Positions 1-11,000 are shown, numbered from the stretch's first letter. The stretch: DNA of 64,000 bases from Chondrus crispus (GCF_000350225.1 NW_005179024.1:1-64000), one strand, 5' to 3'. The notes: generated from the letters alone by a model not told the origin. Translations and numbers: made by a program.

Positions 1-605
1 ACAGAATGCCCAAATACCTCAGTCCCCAAGACATCTGCGATAATTTACTCGGTCTCACTGAGATTAACCTTAAGACCGACGCGCACCTTCGTCACCTTTC
101 TTCGTGCCCGTCGTCGTCTTCGCAATCACAGCTCTGCTCTCTCTCAACCTCAATGATCTCGCAGCCTTGCGCCGCTGCCCTCCTCTCGCCATGCTCCTCC
201 CCACGCTCATGCTCATCGTCAAGCTCACCCCCACCCTCACCCCCACCCTCACCATCTTCCTCACCCTCACCCTCCACCTCAACCCCTTCCATCCTTCAAA
301 CCAATCTCCAGCAGACTCTTCTAACGGCGGCATCATTCCCACTTTAATCCTTCAAAACAATCTACCCGATCACCGAATCCCTTAATCCCAATAATCGCTC
401 TAATCGCCCTACTCCCACTCTCACCGAATCCCTTCAACCCACTTTCATCTTAATCCCTCACCCTACCTAATACCGCCTGAATACTGCTCTCACCTGAATC
501 CTTTCCACTCTTGCTCATTCCCCTCCGCGTTCAGGGCAAGCGGCAACTCGCCACAAATTTCCAGTACTTGACTCACTCACGGTCTTCTTTGCTCCTTGAT
601 TCGCG
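1..605. other. Low-complexity pyrimidine-rich DNA, no gene supported
   Basis: The plus strand is C/T-rich with runs such as CCCTCACCCTCACC around 215-280. From about 385 to 500 it becomes a loose series of AATCCC-containing words, the same motif that forms larger tracts at 2.97, 21.6, 26.1, 42.3 and 62.8 kb. Open frames here encode only Ser/Pro-type low-complexity peptides on one strand and Arg/Glu-rich ones on the other, as expected from composition alone. Confidence 0.6.
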
Positions 606-732
606 TTGGACGCCTCTGGGAACGAAGAATTTCCTCGTAAACGTCTTCGAAGCTCAGCTTTCAAGGCGAGCGTGACTGGTATCATCCCCTCCTCCCACCC
701 TTCTTACTGGAAGACCCCTGCTCTCTTCCCGG

Positions 733-1221
733 ATGATGTCTTCGTCCTCACAGCTCTCCATCACTCCCTCGGTCACCCCGCCTTCATCTCCGGAGATCGA
801 CTTCAACCCACCACCAATCCTAATCCGCTCTGCCGAAGTACGCGCCGCATTTCTGTCGCTGCACTCAGACTCCGACGTCCCCCTCTACGACTCCGAAGAT
901 GACGGGACGCACCCTATCCCCGAGTCCCACCTGTCGCACCGTGCTCCGCAGCCCGCACAGGAGGGCAGCGCGGTCTCCACCCGCACCCGCAGCTCCAGTT
1001 TGGCCTCCCCTCCGAGCAAATCGCCGGCGCCAGTAGGCCAGTCGTCTCCGCCTTTCGTGACGTGCCCCCCCACTGCGTCCTGCAGGGATCCACCCACCTC
1101 TACTCTCCGTGCCCAAACCCCTCAAGAACTACCGCAAGATCTTGGGCGCGCAACGACGCCTCCTCGCCGTAGTCTTCGTCTCGCCTGTTTGGCTTCTGTC
1201 AGTCAAAGTCTTCCTCAATAA
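733..1221 (+). CDS. Hypothetical Ser/Pro-rich protein (uncertain)
   Basis: A 162-codon frame starts at an ATG pair and ends at a TAA embedded in an AATAAA hexamer (1217-1222). The product is rich in Ser, Pro and Thr with an acidic patch (DSEDDG) and a short basic stretch (PPRRSLRL) near the end. No folded domain is recognisable, so it would be intrinsically disordered. The composition of the whole stretch is skewed, so the frame could be open by chance. An overlapping frame from 606 is equally low in complexity. No neighbour gives a functional hint. Confidence 0.3.
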   Translation: MMSSSSQLSITPSVTPPSSPEIDFNPPPILIRSAEVRAAFLSLHSDSDVPLYDSEDDGTHPIPESHLSHRAPQPAQEGSAVSTRTRSSSLASPPSKSPAPVGQSSPPFVTCPPTASCRDPPTSTLRAQTPQELPQDLGRATTPPRRSLRLACLASVSQSLPQ

Positions 1222-1879
1222 ACGAAACGTTACCTCTCATACGATTTACAGCGAGTTATGCCCATCAACATAAAAGGGGGCCAAGCAAATTCGATGAGTT
1301 GATGTCGCAGGATTAGCGTACAGTCTTGAAATCCCCTCAACTCTTCATTGAGAATTGCTAACAGGCATGCGTACGCGTTCTCAATTTTTTAGTAGTGCTC
1401 TTTCTTCTTTCTTTTCGCAAGCTCCTGTGCCATGGCTTGGGATAACATAGATGCCTGCTGGTGCGGTGCGTGTTGAAGGTGCGGGATGATGTCTGGCATT
1501 GACTACGAGTTAGTTGGGGTTTACAATAAGTTAGTTGAGGACAAGGCGGCATGAGTTGCTCAGGGTGGAAAATACACCGATGGCGTTACTGTTCTCGAAC
1601 TCATCGACATGCTTTTGATGTCTTTTCGCAATTCAGACGGCTCTCTACATGGAAACAATCATATAAGAAAACAATGCAACTGCAACTACATGACCGTGCC
1701 ATATCAGTGATTTAGTTTACTGTAGTCTCCAATTGACACAAGACAGCCTCAGACCCATCCTCTCGCCTTTGGACAATTCCTCCCTCCCTTGAAAAACATT
1801 TAGAATGTTCCTCCTGCGCGAAAAGCAGTCCCCAAGTCTGCCATTCACAGGAACCGACTCATGATTTCTTGCCAATCCT
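1222..1879. other. Intergenic, nothing recognised
   Basis: About 650 bp between the Ser/Pro-rich frame and the 3' end of the WD40 gene. I see no coding frame with domain content, no RNA gene and no clear tandem repeat. Confidence 0.5.
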
Positions 1880-2863
1880 CTACCCTCCCTGTATCAAGTG
1901 TGCTCCCGTCTCCACCTCCCAAACCCGCACGCTCTTGTCCCACGATCCCGATACCACACGTCTTCCGTCCCCACTTATCGCAACGCTAGCCACGACATGC
2001 GTGTGTCCAGCGAACGGGCCCCCGACTTGTGCTCCTGTCTCCACGTCCCAAACCCGCACGCTCTTGTCCCACGATCCAGATACCACACGTTTTCCGTCCC
2101 CACTTATCGCAACGCTAGCCACGAAATGCGTGTGCCCAACTAACGGGCCCCCGACTTGTGCTCCCGTCTCCACGTCCCAAACCCGCACGCTCTTGTCCCA
2201 CGATCCAGATACCACACGTCTTCCGTCCCCACTAATCGCAACGCTTATCACACCACACGTGTATCCAACTAATGCCTCCCCGACTTGTGCTCCAGTCTCC
2301 ACGTCCCACACCCGCACGTCCCTGTCTACGGATCTAGATACCACACGTCGTCCGTCACAACTCATCGCAACGCAACTCACTCCCGACCTATGACCGCAGA
2401 AAATTCTCAGTACTTTCCTCTCCGATGTACTCCACAGCCTTAACGTCCCGTCTTCGTATCCGACAATCACAAACCTCTTCCTCACACAGAAAGTTGCGCA
2501 GGTGGCTGTCGTCACGCTCGGTCTTTCTCCAGTCACTTTGGATGTTACACTTCCAATGCACATCCGAAAATATGCCCCCATACGCCCACCCCTTCTGTCC
2601 CTGCGTACTTCAATGTCCCCTGGCCCCTGGATCTCCGGTTCGAACTCGCCTCCTAATCGAACTAGCTTCGTCTTCTTCTCAGCAGATTGCGTGAAAACTG
2701 TTACTTTCGCCCCGTACCGCTCCACCTGACATCCATACACTTCACCCCTGGAATCCATGCCGACTTGACTGTCTCCGCAATAGTCAGATGGGAGGACAAT
2801 CTGGTCTACCAACCTTGCATCGGCTGGTGCCACACACCCACTCATAACAGACTCTCGTTTCAT
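1880..2863 (-). CDS. WD40-repeat protein with near-identical repeats
   Basis: An intact 327-aa frame starts with ATG and has a TATA-like box about 60 bp upstream. The first ~110 residues have no recognised fold. From about residue 115 there are five WD40 units: one divergent (ending LRLW) and four of 43 residues with the pattern GHTxxVxSVAISGDGRRVVSGS...VRVWDVETGAQVG. The last three units are almost identical, also at DNA level (129-bp period, roughly 1890-2280). WD40 units form beta-propeller blades for protein binding, and five is short of the usual seven, so the protein may be truncated, oligomeric or copy-number variable. Such recently homogenised WD40 tandems are known from fungal NLR (HET-type) receptors, but no NACHT/NB-ARC part is present here. 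Function unknown. Confidence 0.85.
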   Translation of the reverse strand: MKRESVMSGCVAPADARLVDQIVLPSDYCGDSQVGMDSRGEVYGCQVERYGAKVTVFTQSAEKKTKLVRLGGEFEPEIQGPGDIEVRRDRRGGRMGAYFRMCIGSVTSKVTGERPSVTTATCATFCVRKRFVIVGYEDGTLRLWSTSERKVLRIFCGHRSGVSCVAMSCDGRRVVSRSVDRDVRVWDVETGAQVGEALVGYTCGVISVAISGDGRRVVSGSWDKSVRVWDVETGAQVGGPLVGHTHFVASVAISGDGKRVVSGSWDKSVRVWDVETGAQVGGPFAGHTHVVASVAISGDGRRVVSGSWDKSVRVWEVETGAHLIQGG

Positions 2864-2922
2864 ATGTGTGGGTGGGGGGGTAGCGAGAGGTAGATGAGAG
2901 ATGATGCCTAGATTTTACCGCG

Positions 2923-2930
2923 ATTATATA
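2923..2930 (-). promoter_or_regulatory. TATA-like box of the WD40 gene
   Basis: On the minus strand this reads TATATAAT, about 60 bp upstream of the WD40 start codon, a normal distance for a short 5' leader. It is directly followed, further upstream, by the 18-bp tandem repeat. Confidence 0.45.
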
Positions 2931-2965
2931 CAGTCAAGGGAGTAGGGAGATCAACGGGACTAACT

Positions 2966-3091
2966 GGGATTAGCCTTTATCGTGGGATTAGCCTTTATCA
3001 TGGAATTAGCCTTTATCGTGGGATTAGCCTTTATCGTGGGATTAGCTTTTATCGTGGGATTAGCCTTTATCGTGGGACTAGCTATTTTCAC
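2966..3091 (+). repeat. 18-bp tandem repeat (GGGATTAGCCTTTATCGT)
   Basis: Seven head-to-tail units of 18 bp with only a few substitutions; the last is degenerate. Each unit opens with the heptamer GGGATTA, the complement of the TAATCCC word that recurs in long tracts elsewhere in the window. It sits just upstream of the WD40 promoter. Confidence 0.9.
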
Positions 3092-5055
3092 GTATGATAC
3101 TCGTCAGAGCTGCTGCCGAATAGGGTGCGCCGATGTGTCCCTAAATCTATGAAAGTGGCCATACAAGTCCAGATCCTCATACTGTACCCATATTCGGTGA
3201 TGCGCTCCCGTAACCTCCAATTTTCAAGAAATATCCGTTCTAGTCAACCAGATGCCATGCAACTTGCAGTCATTTTCATCGCGTCCAGGGCCTAACGCGA
3301 TGGTGTAAATTTATATTATTAGGCTGATGCAGCATATATAATTTGGCTATGTCGAGAGGTGCATGGAATTTGCTTCTTTGTATCTTGATTGATCTATAAG
3401 GAATGATTGTATATGTCGAGAGGTGCATTGAATTTGCAGCTTTTAAAATTCTGCCACGATTTTGACGTTACTCATCTCGAAATAAAGAACAGTTCATTTT
3501 TGCGGATTCAACGTTCACTAAATTTATAATCCTGAATCCCTCAAAACCTGGCTGGGAATATCACAAGATCAATTTATGCTGATTTGTTCACGATTAAACA
3601 TGATCTTTGCTACTGATTTGTTTCTTACTAGATTCATTGGTCTATAAAGATACATACATGTTTAGTCGAATTCCATTCATTACCGTTAGCTTTATCGTGA
3701 GATGTACTGAAGTTGCTTCGTCACTAATGGATTGACCTTTACAGATAAATCTATTTTTAGTACGATGCAGCGCGTAAACGTTAAATGTATCGAGAGGGGC
3801 ACTGTAGTTGCAAGAGGTCTGTAAGTTTTTGTAGTTCGTAGGACAACTATTGCTAAACGTCTTCTGATTGTGAACTTTGTGATTGAGGGTCTCTCACGAT
3901 GCGTACATTTGAAATACGTCACATCCTGTCATATTTGACAACTATGCTATTGATAGTGGTACAGTTCGGAGAGTTATTTTAAAGTGGGAATGAGTCTATT
4001 TTTAATAACTAATGTAATCTGATTACAGTTTTTTGATGTCTCTACATAGTGCAGATTTTTATAACGATTTTTGTACCCGAATATGAGAATTCTGACATCC
4101 CCGTGAAATCCTTTGTTTGGATGCACACCCGTACCTTTCGAAGGGTAGCTTATACCAAAATGAATCTATGTTTTAGTTTTATATTTGTCGTCAGACGAGA
4201 TGGTTCATGCAGTGAACGTCAATTGGCCCTACTAAGCGTGGCTATGGCGGCTTATGATAGCTGATATGTTTTCTCTGTACGTACTCTGCATTTTAATTAT
4301 ATTTTAAAACGTGGACCTCCCGCGACAGGTTTCTAACTGTCGTAATTTATAGGCTGAAGAGAAATGCAAAAGGTGATTACTACAGTATTAGCGCGTAGCG
4401 GTTTCCGAAACGGTGGCTGTATTGCTAAACGGAATTAAAATAGAATGCATGACTACAGTATACTGTACTGGGGAATGGGTACAGAGCTGCAGTTGTGGGC
4501 TGAAAGACGGTGTGCGTCCCCCTCTCCCCTTGGCGGATAAGGTCGACGTGGTTCATGTACGATTCTTCGACCACGGAGGAGAGGGACGTCGAGTTTACAC
4601 ATGCATCCATCCCGTTCGCGACGACAATCAAAGAGCCACAGAGGGCGAGTGAAATGGAGAGACTGCGTGAAAAGTGCATGAAGCCCATTGCGGCGTCTCT
4701 TGCTTCGCGGCAAATCGCTGGGTTTCTAAACTTGCAAAAACAAGCTCTGCAGAGCGAAAGGTTGGAAGGCAAAGCGTGAACGAGGTGGCTTCTCTATAGA
4801 ACTCAGAAGGAAGTCGCAATCGGCAACAAAATACTTTTTGTGCTACTTCATTTCATGAAAGATGAACAGCTGCAGTGCCCGAGAGGCGACTGAATACTCG
4901 AGGCTTATCATTTGGAAAGATGGCGCGGCTCTCTCCCTCGTTTCTGTGCTCACGCCCGGCTTTCTCTCGTCACCCCTAAACCGTTTGCGTTGACTCTCTG
5001 CATTTCCAGGAAATAATATTGTAATGCCCTCCTCCTCACGTCCCTCCGGGTCCTC
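3092..5055. other. AT-richer intergenic DNA with dispersed short repeats
   Basis: No frame here has convincing coding character. A short word GTCGAGAGGTGCA recurs at 3351 and 3415, with a diverged form near 3790, each followed by (G/T)AATTTGC or similar. This suggests remnants of a small repeat family. No RNA gene seen. Confidence 0.45.
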
Positions 5056-6208
5056 TCACCAAACATTCGCAACGGATGACTCTCTCCCGTAGTCAAACCC
5101 GTAAGCCTGCGCCTGCACCACCTGCGCAAGGTCGTCGGCATTGCACTCCTTCTCATTGCAGCACATGCAGCACATCTCGTTAGCGACCGCCCTCTAAACC
5201 GGGCTCTCCCCGCCGACCACGCATGTACTCGAACAGCAATACAGCCTCGGGTCCTCCGCCTGCACGAGCCTGCTCACGTTGCGAAACCCGGCACTACAGT
5301 TGCGCGCGCCCCCCGCCACGCCCTCCTTCCCCCTCCCCCCGTAAAACTCGCTGTACGCGTGCAGCGACGCGTTGCGCCCCACCACGTCCTGCATGTCCTC
5401 CGCCCGAACCCCCGTGCTGTTCCACGTCACCCACCATGCCTTCCCGCACGAGTTCACCGACGCCATCCGCCTGACCAGCTCCGGGAAGAAGTGCTCGCTG
5501 CTCCTGACCATCTCCCAGACGTCCGTGATCGCCGGGAACTCAGCCACCATGGCCGACCGTGGCCCGGTCCCCATCTTCTTCGGCGCCACGTGCGCACGCG
5601 TCATGTACCCGTCGACGTAGGACGCCGGCACCCGCACGCGGTCCCCGTCCATCCGCTTGCACCGCGCCGCCACGTATGACATCCGCACATGCTGCCGCAG
5701 GATCCCCGCCGCCGCCTCAGTCTTCCCACCGATCAGATAGATCTGATGACAGATTCCCACCACGTACGCCGAGAGCGTCGTCGCTGGTAGCCATAAACCG
5801 TTGGCGTCCATCTTTTCCTCAAACTCTTCGCACATGCGCGCTTGGTCCCGGTCGTAGCGCATTGTCTCGTCGGAGGGGAAGTCCGACCCCGCCCAGCCTT
5901 CTTGCGTGATGTTTCCGACTCTCGACAGTGTCACGCCTCATGCCTCAGCCACGCCCTTGCGCTGCAGCTCCCGCAGCACGGGGAGGTCTTCGCGCCGCTC
6001 CAGCGAGCAGAAGAGCCTCTCCGCCGGGGGGAGGAGCAAATCCTTGGCCACGATCTCCGCCAGTTGTTTTGACAGGTACCCATTGTCTTGTGTGAACACG
6101 CTGTTGCGGCAGGTTTCGTCGATCTCGGACTGGAACTCCCACGCACGCACACTCCGGGGCTGCCACGGCTTTCAGAGCTAGGTCGTAGAAAAACTTAACC
6201 ATTTCCAT
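5056..6208 (-). pseudogene. Interrupted gene, Cys-rich C-terminus, unknown family
   Basis: Read on the minus strand from an ATG at 6208, coding sequence (EMVKFFYDLALKAV...) continues after a frameshift near 6155-6180 into a long frame. That frame is broken by TGA at 5938-5940 and TAG at 5194-5196 but otherwise stays open to TGA at 5056. The largest uninterrupted piece is 246 codons (5194-5934). Beyond the TAG, residues rich in cysteine continue in the same frame (CCMCCNEKEC), matching a YCCSSTC run just before it, so the TAG probably interrupts a real Cys cluster. I do not recognise the family. The three lesions point to a decayed gene. Alternatives are sequencing errors or short introns I cannot see. 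Confidence 0.5.
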
Positions 6209-8518
6209 CGGAATCCCCCCGCGCCGTAAAGTAGATGTATGCTGTAAAAATTGGCGACATACAATTGAAATCTGCAACATTTATTGATGTTTTTAATATT
6301 ATTATAAAGGTGACCGACGCCGTCGCTGGTGTCCGACGCCTCTCCCACGAAAACGCAAAATTCGCGCCCCACCCCGTGACGCCCGCTGTGCCGTGAGCCT
6401 ATGACTCGCGCTCGTGCTGTCAACACGTGCGCGTCACACCGCACGACTCCGCGTCCACAGCCGGCCCCTCCCAGCGCTGTAGAGCCGCGCCCTTCCTCGC
6501 GGCCGCTGCGCCCCCCCACCTCCCCCCCCTTGATCCCAATTGACTCTGATCCCTCTCCCTGCCGTTTCAGCCATAACAGCTCTTTGCCGGAGCACCATCA
6601 CCGGCCGAAAAAAACAAAGCCCTAAAACAGGGTGCAAACTTTTTGCGTGCCCAATCAGACCCTCACAAAGGATACGCGGCCTTTCCTGCAAAACAAAGGT
6701 TAACGTTCAGAGCAGCACAGGGAAGAATGACGAAAGGGGAAGGCCTTGCCCTTTTCAAAGATTGAGACATCACACATCACACGAATGATTTACCCATGAC
6801 CTCGGGGGGCGAATTTTTTTATTGAGGATGGCTGTCGCGGAGAGTGCTCCACAGCATCTTAAGCCGCAACTTTCCCGCTACAAATAAAATTAGCACTCAG
6901 ATCACTCCAGCAAATCTTTACTTGTACAGAACACATCTTGCGGTTAGCATTGCGTCATATTCTACTTACAGTAAGTTCGGAAAACCAGATGACTACCTAC
7001 ACATGCCGACTTCCCCTTCAATAACGTCGCAGCTTTCAATTCCAGTTGAAAACGGTTCCTTCCTACGATAATAAAACTTGATAGAGTTGTCCCCGAGCTT
7101 CTCTGGCCACTTGATCAACTGACTAGAAAACTCTGATTCTGCACTCTTGAGTTTTGAGCAAAGCACCGCCGGCGGTTCACTTGCCACACGCCCACGCGGC
7201 GTGGCACGTATGCCCGATTCATAATACTGATCCATGGATATGAATAAATTTATTACAGAAACAAATCAAATCACATCCCGCAGCGCCTGTGCCGCGCGCT
7301 GCACACGGACCGCTTGCGAGAGAGAAATATTCGTCAGGGAGAGCGCGCGCCCAGGCGCTCCCATCCGCGAGATGTGTGTGCGTTGGCGTGCAGCCTGACC
7401 CCTTCCTACCATTCCCCAAGTTTGCTCCTCCGTCCCACGATGTCACCTCCCTCTGTCCTGTCGAAACGAATAAAAAACAAAAACCTCCATCCTCACCCAT
7501 TCCGCCCTGCCTTCGTATCTCCCTGGTACCCATCCCCCGCCCCCACCACCCAAACGTGATCCTCCGCCAGCGCCCCACCTTCCCCACACCCGACCCTCGC
7601 GCCCGCACCTCCGTTTACCTTGCCCCCCTAATCCCCCCTCCTTGCTTCTCCCCTCGCTGCAGTTCCCCGCCTCTCTTTCTTAGCATGTCTACCCATCATA
7701 TCAGTTTTACCCGCTTTTCTGCTAACATCCCCTCATTATGTATCTTCACTCGCCCGCAAAACCTTGTCCGTTCTCGACGCCTTGCCGCCGCCGCAGAGAT
7801 GACCGTCTAGCATTAACCCGCCGTTGACGGCGTGCTCATCGGAGGTGGGGAAGGTGCGCTCAGCAACATCTGGGACGACGGCTTCTGCCTCACACCCGAC
7901 GCTCGGCGTGATACACGTCAGGGATGCTTTCAGGTCGCCGTCGGTTTTTGGCGATCACTGATGAACAGTTAATCCCCGACGCCATTGAACAGCTTTTACA
8001 CCCGCTCTTTTAGCTTCGCTTCTATGGCTAAATCACCTTGTGCACAAGCGTGGATGCAGATGCTTGCTTTGTTATTGAAATGCCAGATCGCCTCGAATTA
8101 TACGACGGTCGCATGCAAATACGATTCACGAGGGATGGGGACACAGTTTTTTTTTGGTTGAGCTTGTTGTTGCTGTTGCATGGTCCGGCGAGTTGCTTAT
8201 ACACACGCGGACGGAGTTTCGTGAGAAAAAGGCGCGAGCGAGCGAGCCGTGACAGGTGGTGATGGATTCATTTACTATTCGCATCTTGCGATGTAGGAAA
8301 GCAATCTACGGCAAACATGTTTTTCTTCGACCTCTGGCAGAAAACAGTTGATGTGAAGGGGTTGCACAGTTGTACTCAAGGTGCTCCTCTCACGCTTCGT
8401 AGTTTTGCAAGACTTTTTCGAATCGAATGACCACATATGGATCATGGAAAGACGGGACGGGGCGGGGCGGGGCGGGTCGGGGACAAGACGGGACGAGACG
8501 CGTCACTGCCATTCCGAC
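6209..8518. other. Intergenic, no supported gene
   Basis: A 2.3-kb stretch containing GC-rich low-complexity frames (6.4-6.6 kb), an AT-rich part (6.8-7.25 kb) and a pyrimidine-rich part (7.35-7.75 kb). The open frames encode Pro/Ser/Arg-rich peptides explained by composition. A short GGGACGGGGCGGGGCGGGG run lies at 8453-8475, just past the 3' end of the recombinase gene. Confidence 0.45.
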
Positions 8519-10321
8519 TTACCCCAAAAAGCTTCCCGTGACGTGTCCTTCGTCATGACCGGCGCGGCGGCCGAGGCCATCACTCAAGTCTAAGACTTTG
8601 TTCAGCTCCATCGCTGATTGCTCAAACTCACTGCGATCAATGCCTACGTACGTTGTCATAAGTTGTTCAACAGACGTGTTCATTATTTTGCCGAGAAGGG
8701 CCAGAAACGAGTCCTCCTCAAGGTCGGTGAAGAGTCGTTTGTCTTTGTACGCGGCCATCATCAAAGTGCCGTAACTCGACCGTAATGACATCATCGTGAT
8801 ATGCTTCAGTTCCGGAAAATTATACTTCATGAAATTTTTAAGCACGCGAGTCACCTGAGACGTCGTGAGGAAATCCCCATTCTCGGTGTGCATCAACAAT
8901 GGCTTCGATAAATCCTCTGATTCGTCCACCTGGGTCCTCCTCACAATGATGTGTCTCGTCACCTGCTGGTGAAATGCAACATATTTGAAGGCTGATTTGC
9001 TCACAAGGACATTAGGAAAGTCCAACGTTCTTTTCGTCTTTTCTGTCGTCGTTCTCATTTCGAAAAAATGAATCCGCCCAGCCTGATCTTGCATGTCCGT
9101 CAGCTCGTTCTCATCTGGGCACTGCAAGGTGGTGTAAACCTGTGGACGTTGGCCTGCCGCCGCAAAAATGAGCATCAGTAGTAAGTTCATCGACCACTTT
9201 CTGACGATCTCTTTCGAGTCCAGTTTGGCCACGGCCTGTTCGATGCCCTCGGAGTGCTTCGCACTTTCATAAAAAGCAATTAACCCGTCGAGCTCCAGCT
9301 TCACGATTTTGAAGCATCGACGGAAATCGTCTTCTAAAAATACGGTCCCCTCCAATACACGCTCATCTAACTGTTTGCGATGATTGGCGCGTGACCTTCC
9401 GAGACTTTTCTGGGTATTGTAAACCTTTTGTAGTTTGATTCGGGATCGCTCTGCTTCCGCGTACAGGTGCTGGTCCTTGTCAGAATAGAAAGTTTTGGCG
9501 CACTCCGAAATTTTTCGGAGATGAAGTGCCTTGGTCATCACCGTGGTACATTCTCCTTTCGCGTCGTAATAATTCAGAAATATATCCAACACCTCGCGGT
9601 CACAAACAGCTCTGTAAAGGGATCCAGGATTGCAGCTTTTTTTGACCTCAGTGAATCCTAGGACGATGTGCAGGCGGAGAAACTGCCCCGCAACGGTCAC
9701 CAATTGCAAAAAGCTACTGTGGCTCCCCCCGTTCCTGACCTTGCGGTCATATTCCGTAACGTAGATCTCTTGCACGTCCCCGTTATTAAACTGGCTAATC
9801 GGGAGGGCTGCGTATGCTGGTTTGCCTTTTACCGCTCGCGTTTCGTCTTCGAGGGTCGCCTCCTGTGAGGTGAAAAAATCGGGGTGGCTGCCCTGCAGTG
9901 AGCGCAGATCTTGATACCACGTCTCACGAATGGCGTCCTCTCCTCTTTCAGAGAACGCAAGAGATGTCTTGCGCTTCCTACCGGGGGTCATCTTTCGGCT
10001 CGCGAGCTTCGGGCATTTCCGAATCGAGGCATTCCGCGCCCTGGCCATAGCTTGCAACTTCTCCGATATTCTCGCAATCTCTACAGATTTTATCTCGAAA
10101 TTGATTTCATCGTTTCCACACTCTGATTCATCATTGGCGTCGTTGTCGCCATCTCCAACATTTGCATCTTCGATTTCCCATTCCGGGGTAACCCTCACGT
10201 CGTTCGAAATTATTCCCACACCTTCGCCTCTGCCTTCTGTTCCTTCCTCCACGTCCTGTTCCTGTTCGAACATGCCGTCAGATATCCTGTCTGTAGGCGT
10301 GAATCCCGCAGAAAAGTCCAT
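8519..10321 (-). CDS. Crypton-like tyrosine recombinase
   Basis: A 600-aa frame if started at the ATG at 10321; an upstream extension would only translate a CT/CA microsatellite. Residues ~1-110 are acidic (repeated DE/GD), with a basic patch PGRKRK near 115. The C-terminal catalytic region shows the tyrosine-recombinase layout: box I arginine in AAGQRPQVY (R about 392), box II in MMSLRSSYGTLM (R about 514), and the nucleophile in MTTYVGID (Y about 558) after an LLGK motif. The usual box II histidine (H-x-x-R) is Met and the LGH/W position is Lys, so activity is uncertain. Cryptons are DNA transposons that encode little else, and no RT or RNase H frame is adjacent, which separates it from DIRS elements. 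Element ends were not found. Confidence 0.75.
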   Translation of the reverse strand: MDFSAGFTPTDRISDGMFEQEQDVEEGTEGRGEGVGIISNDVRVTPEWEIEDANVGDGDNDANDESECGNDEINFEIKSVEIARISEKLQAMARARNASIRKCPKLASRKMTPGRKRKTSLAFSERGEDAIRETWYQDLRSLQGSHPDFFTSQEATLEDETRAVKGKPAYAALPISQFNNGDVQEIYVTEYDRKVRNGGSHSSFLQLVTVAGQFLRLHIVLGFTEVKKSCNPGSLYRAVCDREVLDIFLNYYDAKGECTTVMTKALHLRKISECAKTFYSDKDQHLYAEAERSRIKLQKVYNTQKSLGRSRANHRKQLDERVLEGTVFLEDDFRRCFKIVKLELDGLIAFYESAKHSEGIEQAVAKLDSKEIVRKWSMNLLLMLIFAAAGQRPQVYTTLQCPDENELTDMQDQAGRIHFFEMRTTTEKTKRTLDFPNVLVSKSAFKYVAFHQQVTRHIIVRRTQVDESEDLSKPLLMHTENGDFLTTSQVTRVLKNFMKYNFPELKHITMMSLRSSYGTLMMAAYKDKRLFTDLEEDSFLALLGKIMNTSVEQLMTTYVGIDRSEFEQSAMELNKVLDLSDGLGRRAGHDEGHVTGSFLG

Positions 10322-10410
10322 CCTCTTCTTGGTCCGTTGTACCAACCACAGGACAAACAAAGCACAAGCTGGAAAACGGAAATTGAGGACGAACTCTGGG
10401 GTTGGTTTGG

Positions 10411-10412
10411 CT

Positions 10413-10462
<50 letters not shown>
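10411..10462 (+). repeat. (CT)n(CA)n microsatellite
   Basis: A run of CT dinucleotides followed by CA dinucleotides, in the 5' flank of the recombinase gene. It creates spurious Cys-Val and Glu-Arg repeats in open frames on both strands. Confidence 0.95.
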
Positions 10463-11000
10463 GCTGTGTCTCTTCCTCTCACTCACAACGGAAACTTCGT
10501 GCCGATCTCTCTAAATAAATACATTCCCGCTCAAACGAAGGCGCGCAAACGTAAGGGCAAGTCGTTGGCCCCTCCCTTTTTTCCCGCGTATTGCAGAAAC
10601 TTTCTGCAGAGACCCACGCACCATCGGTACGAAGAATATAGATCACATGCTGAGGTGAGGGACGCACGTGCTTCCTCCTGGCCGGAAAGGGGGCGGGAGT
10701 GGAAGGGTAGGGGGCAAGAGTGCGGTGCGGTGGGGGGATCAGTGGTATACACCAGTACAAAAGCACCTTTCGGTACATCCGTGGGGATCCAAGGCTGCAG
10801 CACTGTTGTTTCGTATATTCACGGACAGGAAGGGTACTGTACAACATTCTTTCATGGTGATCTGGAAGATATATGAAAAAGTATACCCTTGTCCAAATTC
10901 ACTTGTGTAGCTGGATGCATCCAGATAGGGCGTGGATGCAAGTGCGGATGAGAACGAAGAAGACGGGCACGTAGCGCTACATTGAACGCAATGTTGATGA
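10463..11000. other. Intergenic, nothing recognised
   Basis: Flank between the recombinase promoter side and the first unit of the large array. No gene, RNA or repeat seen other than a short dyad (TGGATGCATCCA) near 10912. Confidence 0.4.

Noticed and set aside
1898-2393. Plus-strand frames with repeated Thr/Ser/His peptides
   Set aside because: Antisense shadows of the WD40 repeats on the minus strand.
7289-7810. 173-codon plus-strand frame
   Set aside because: Pyrimidine-rich composition gives a Pro/Ser/Leu peptide without a domain. Other frames in the same place are equally open.
8519-10321. Classifying the recombinase as a DIRS retroelement
   Set aside because: No reverse transcriptase or RNase H frame is adjacent on either strand within several kb.
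10487-10514. Extending the recombinase upstream to include a Cys-Val/Glu-Arg repeat
   Set aside because: That stretch is the CT/CA microsatellite. The ATG at 10321 gives a normal N-terminus.
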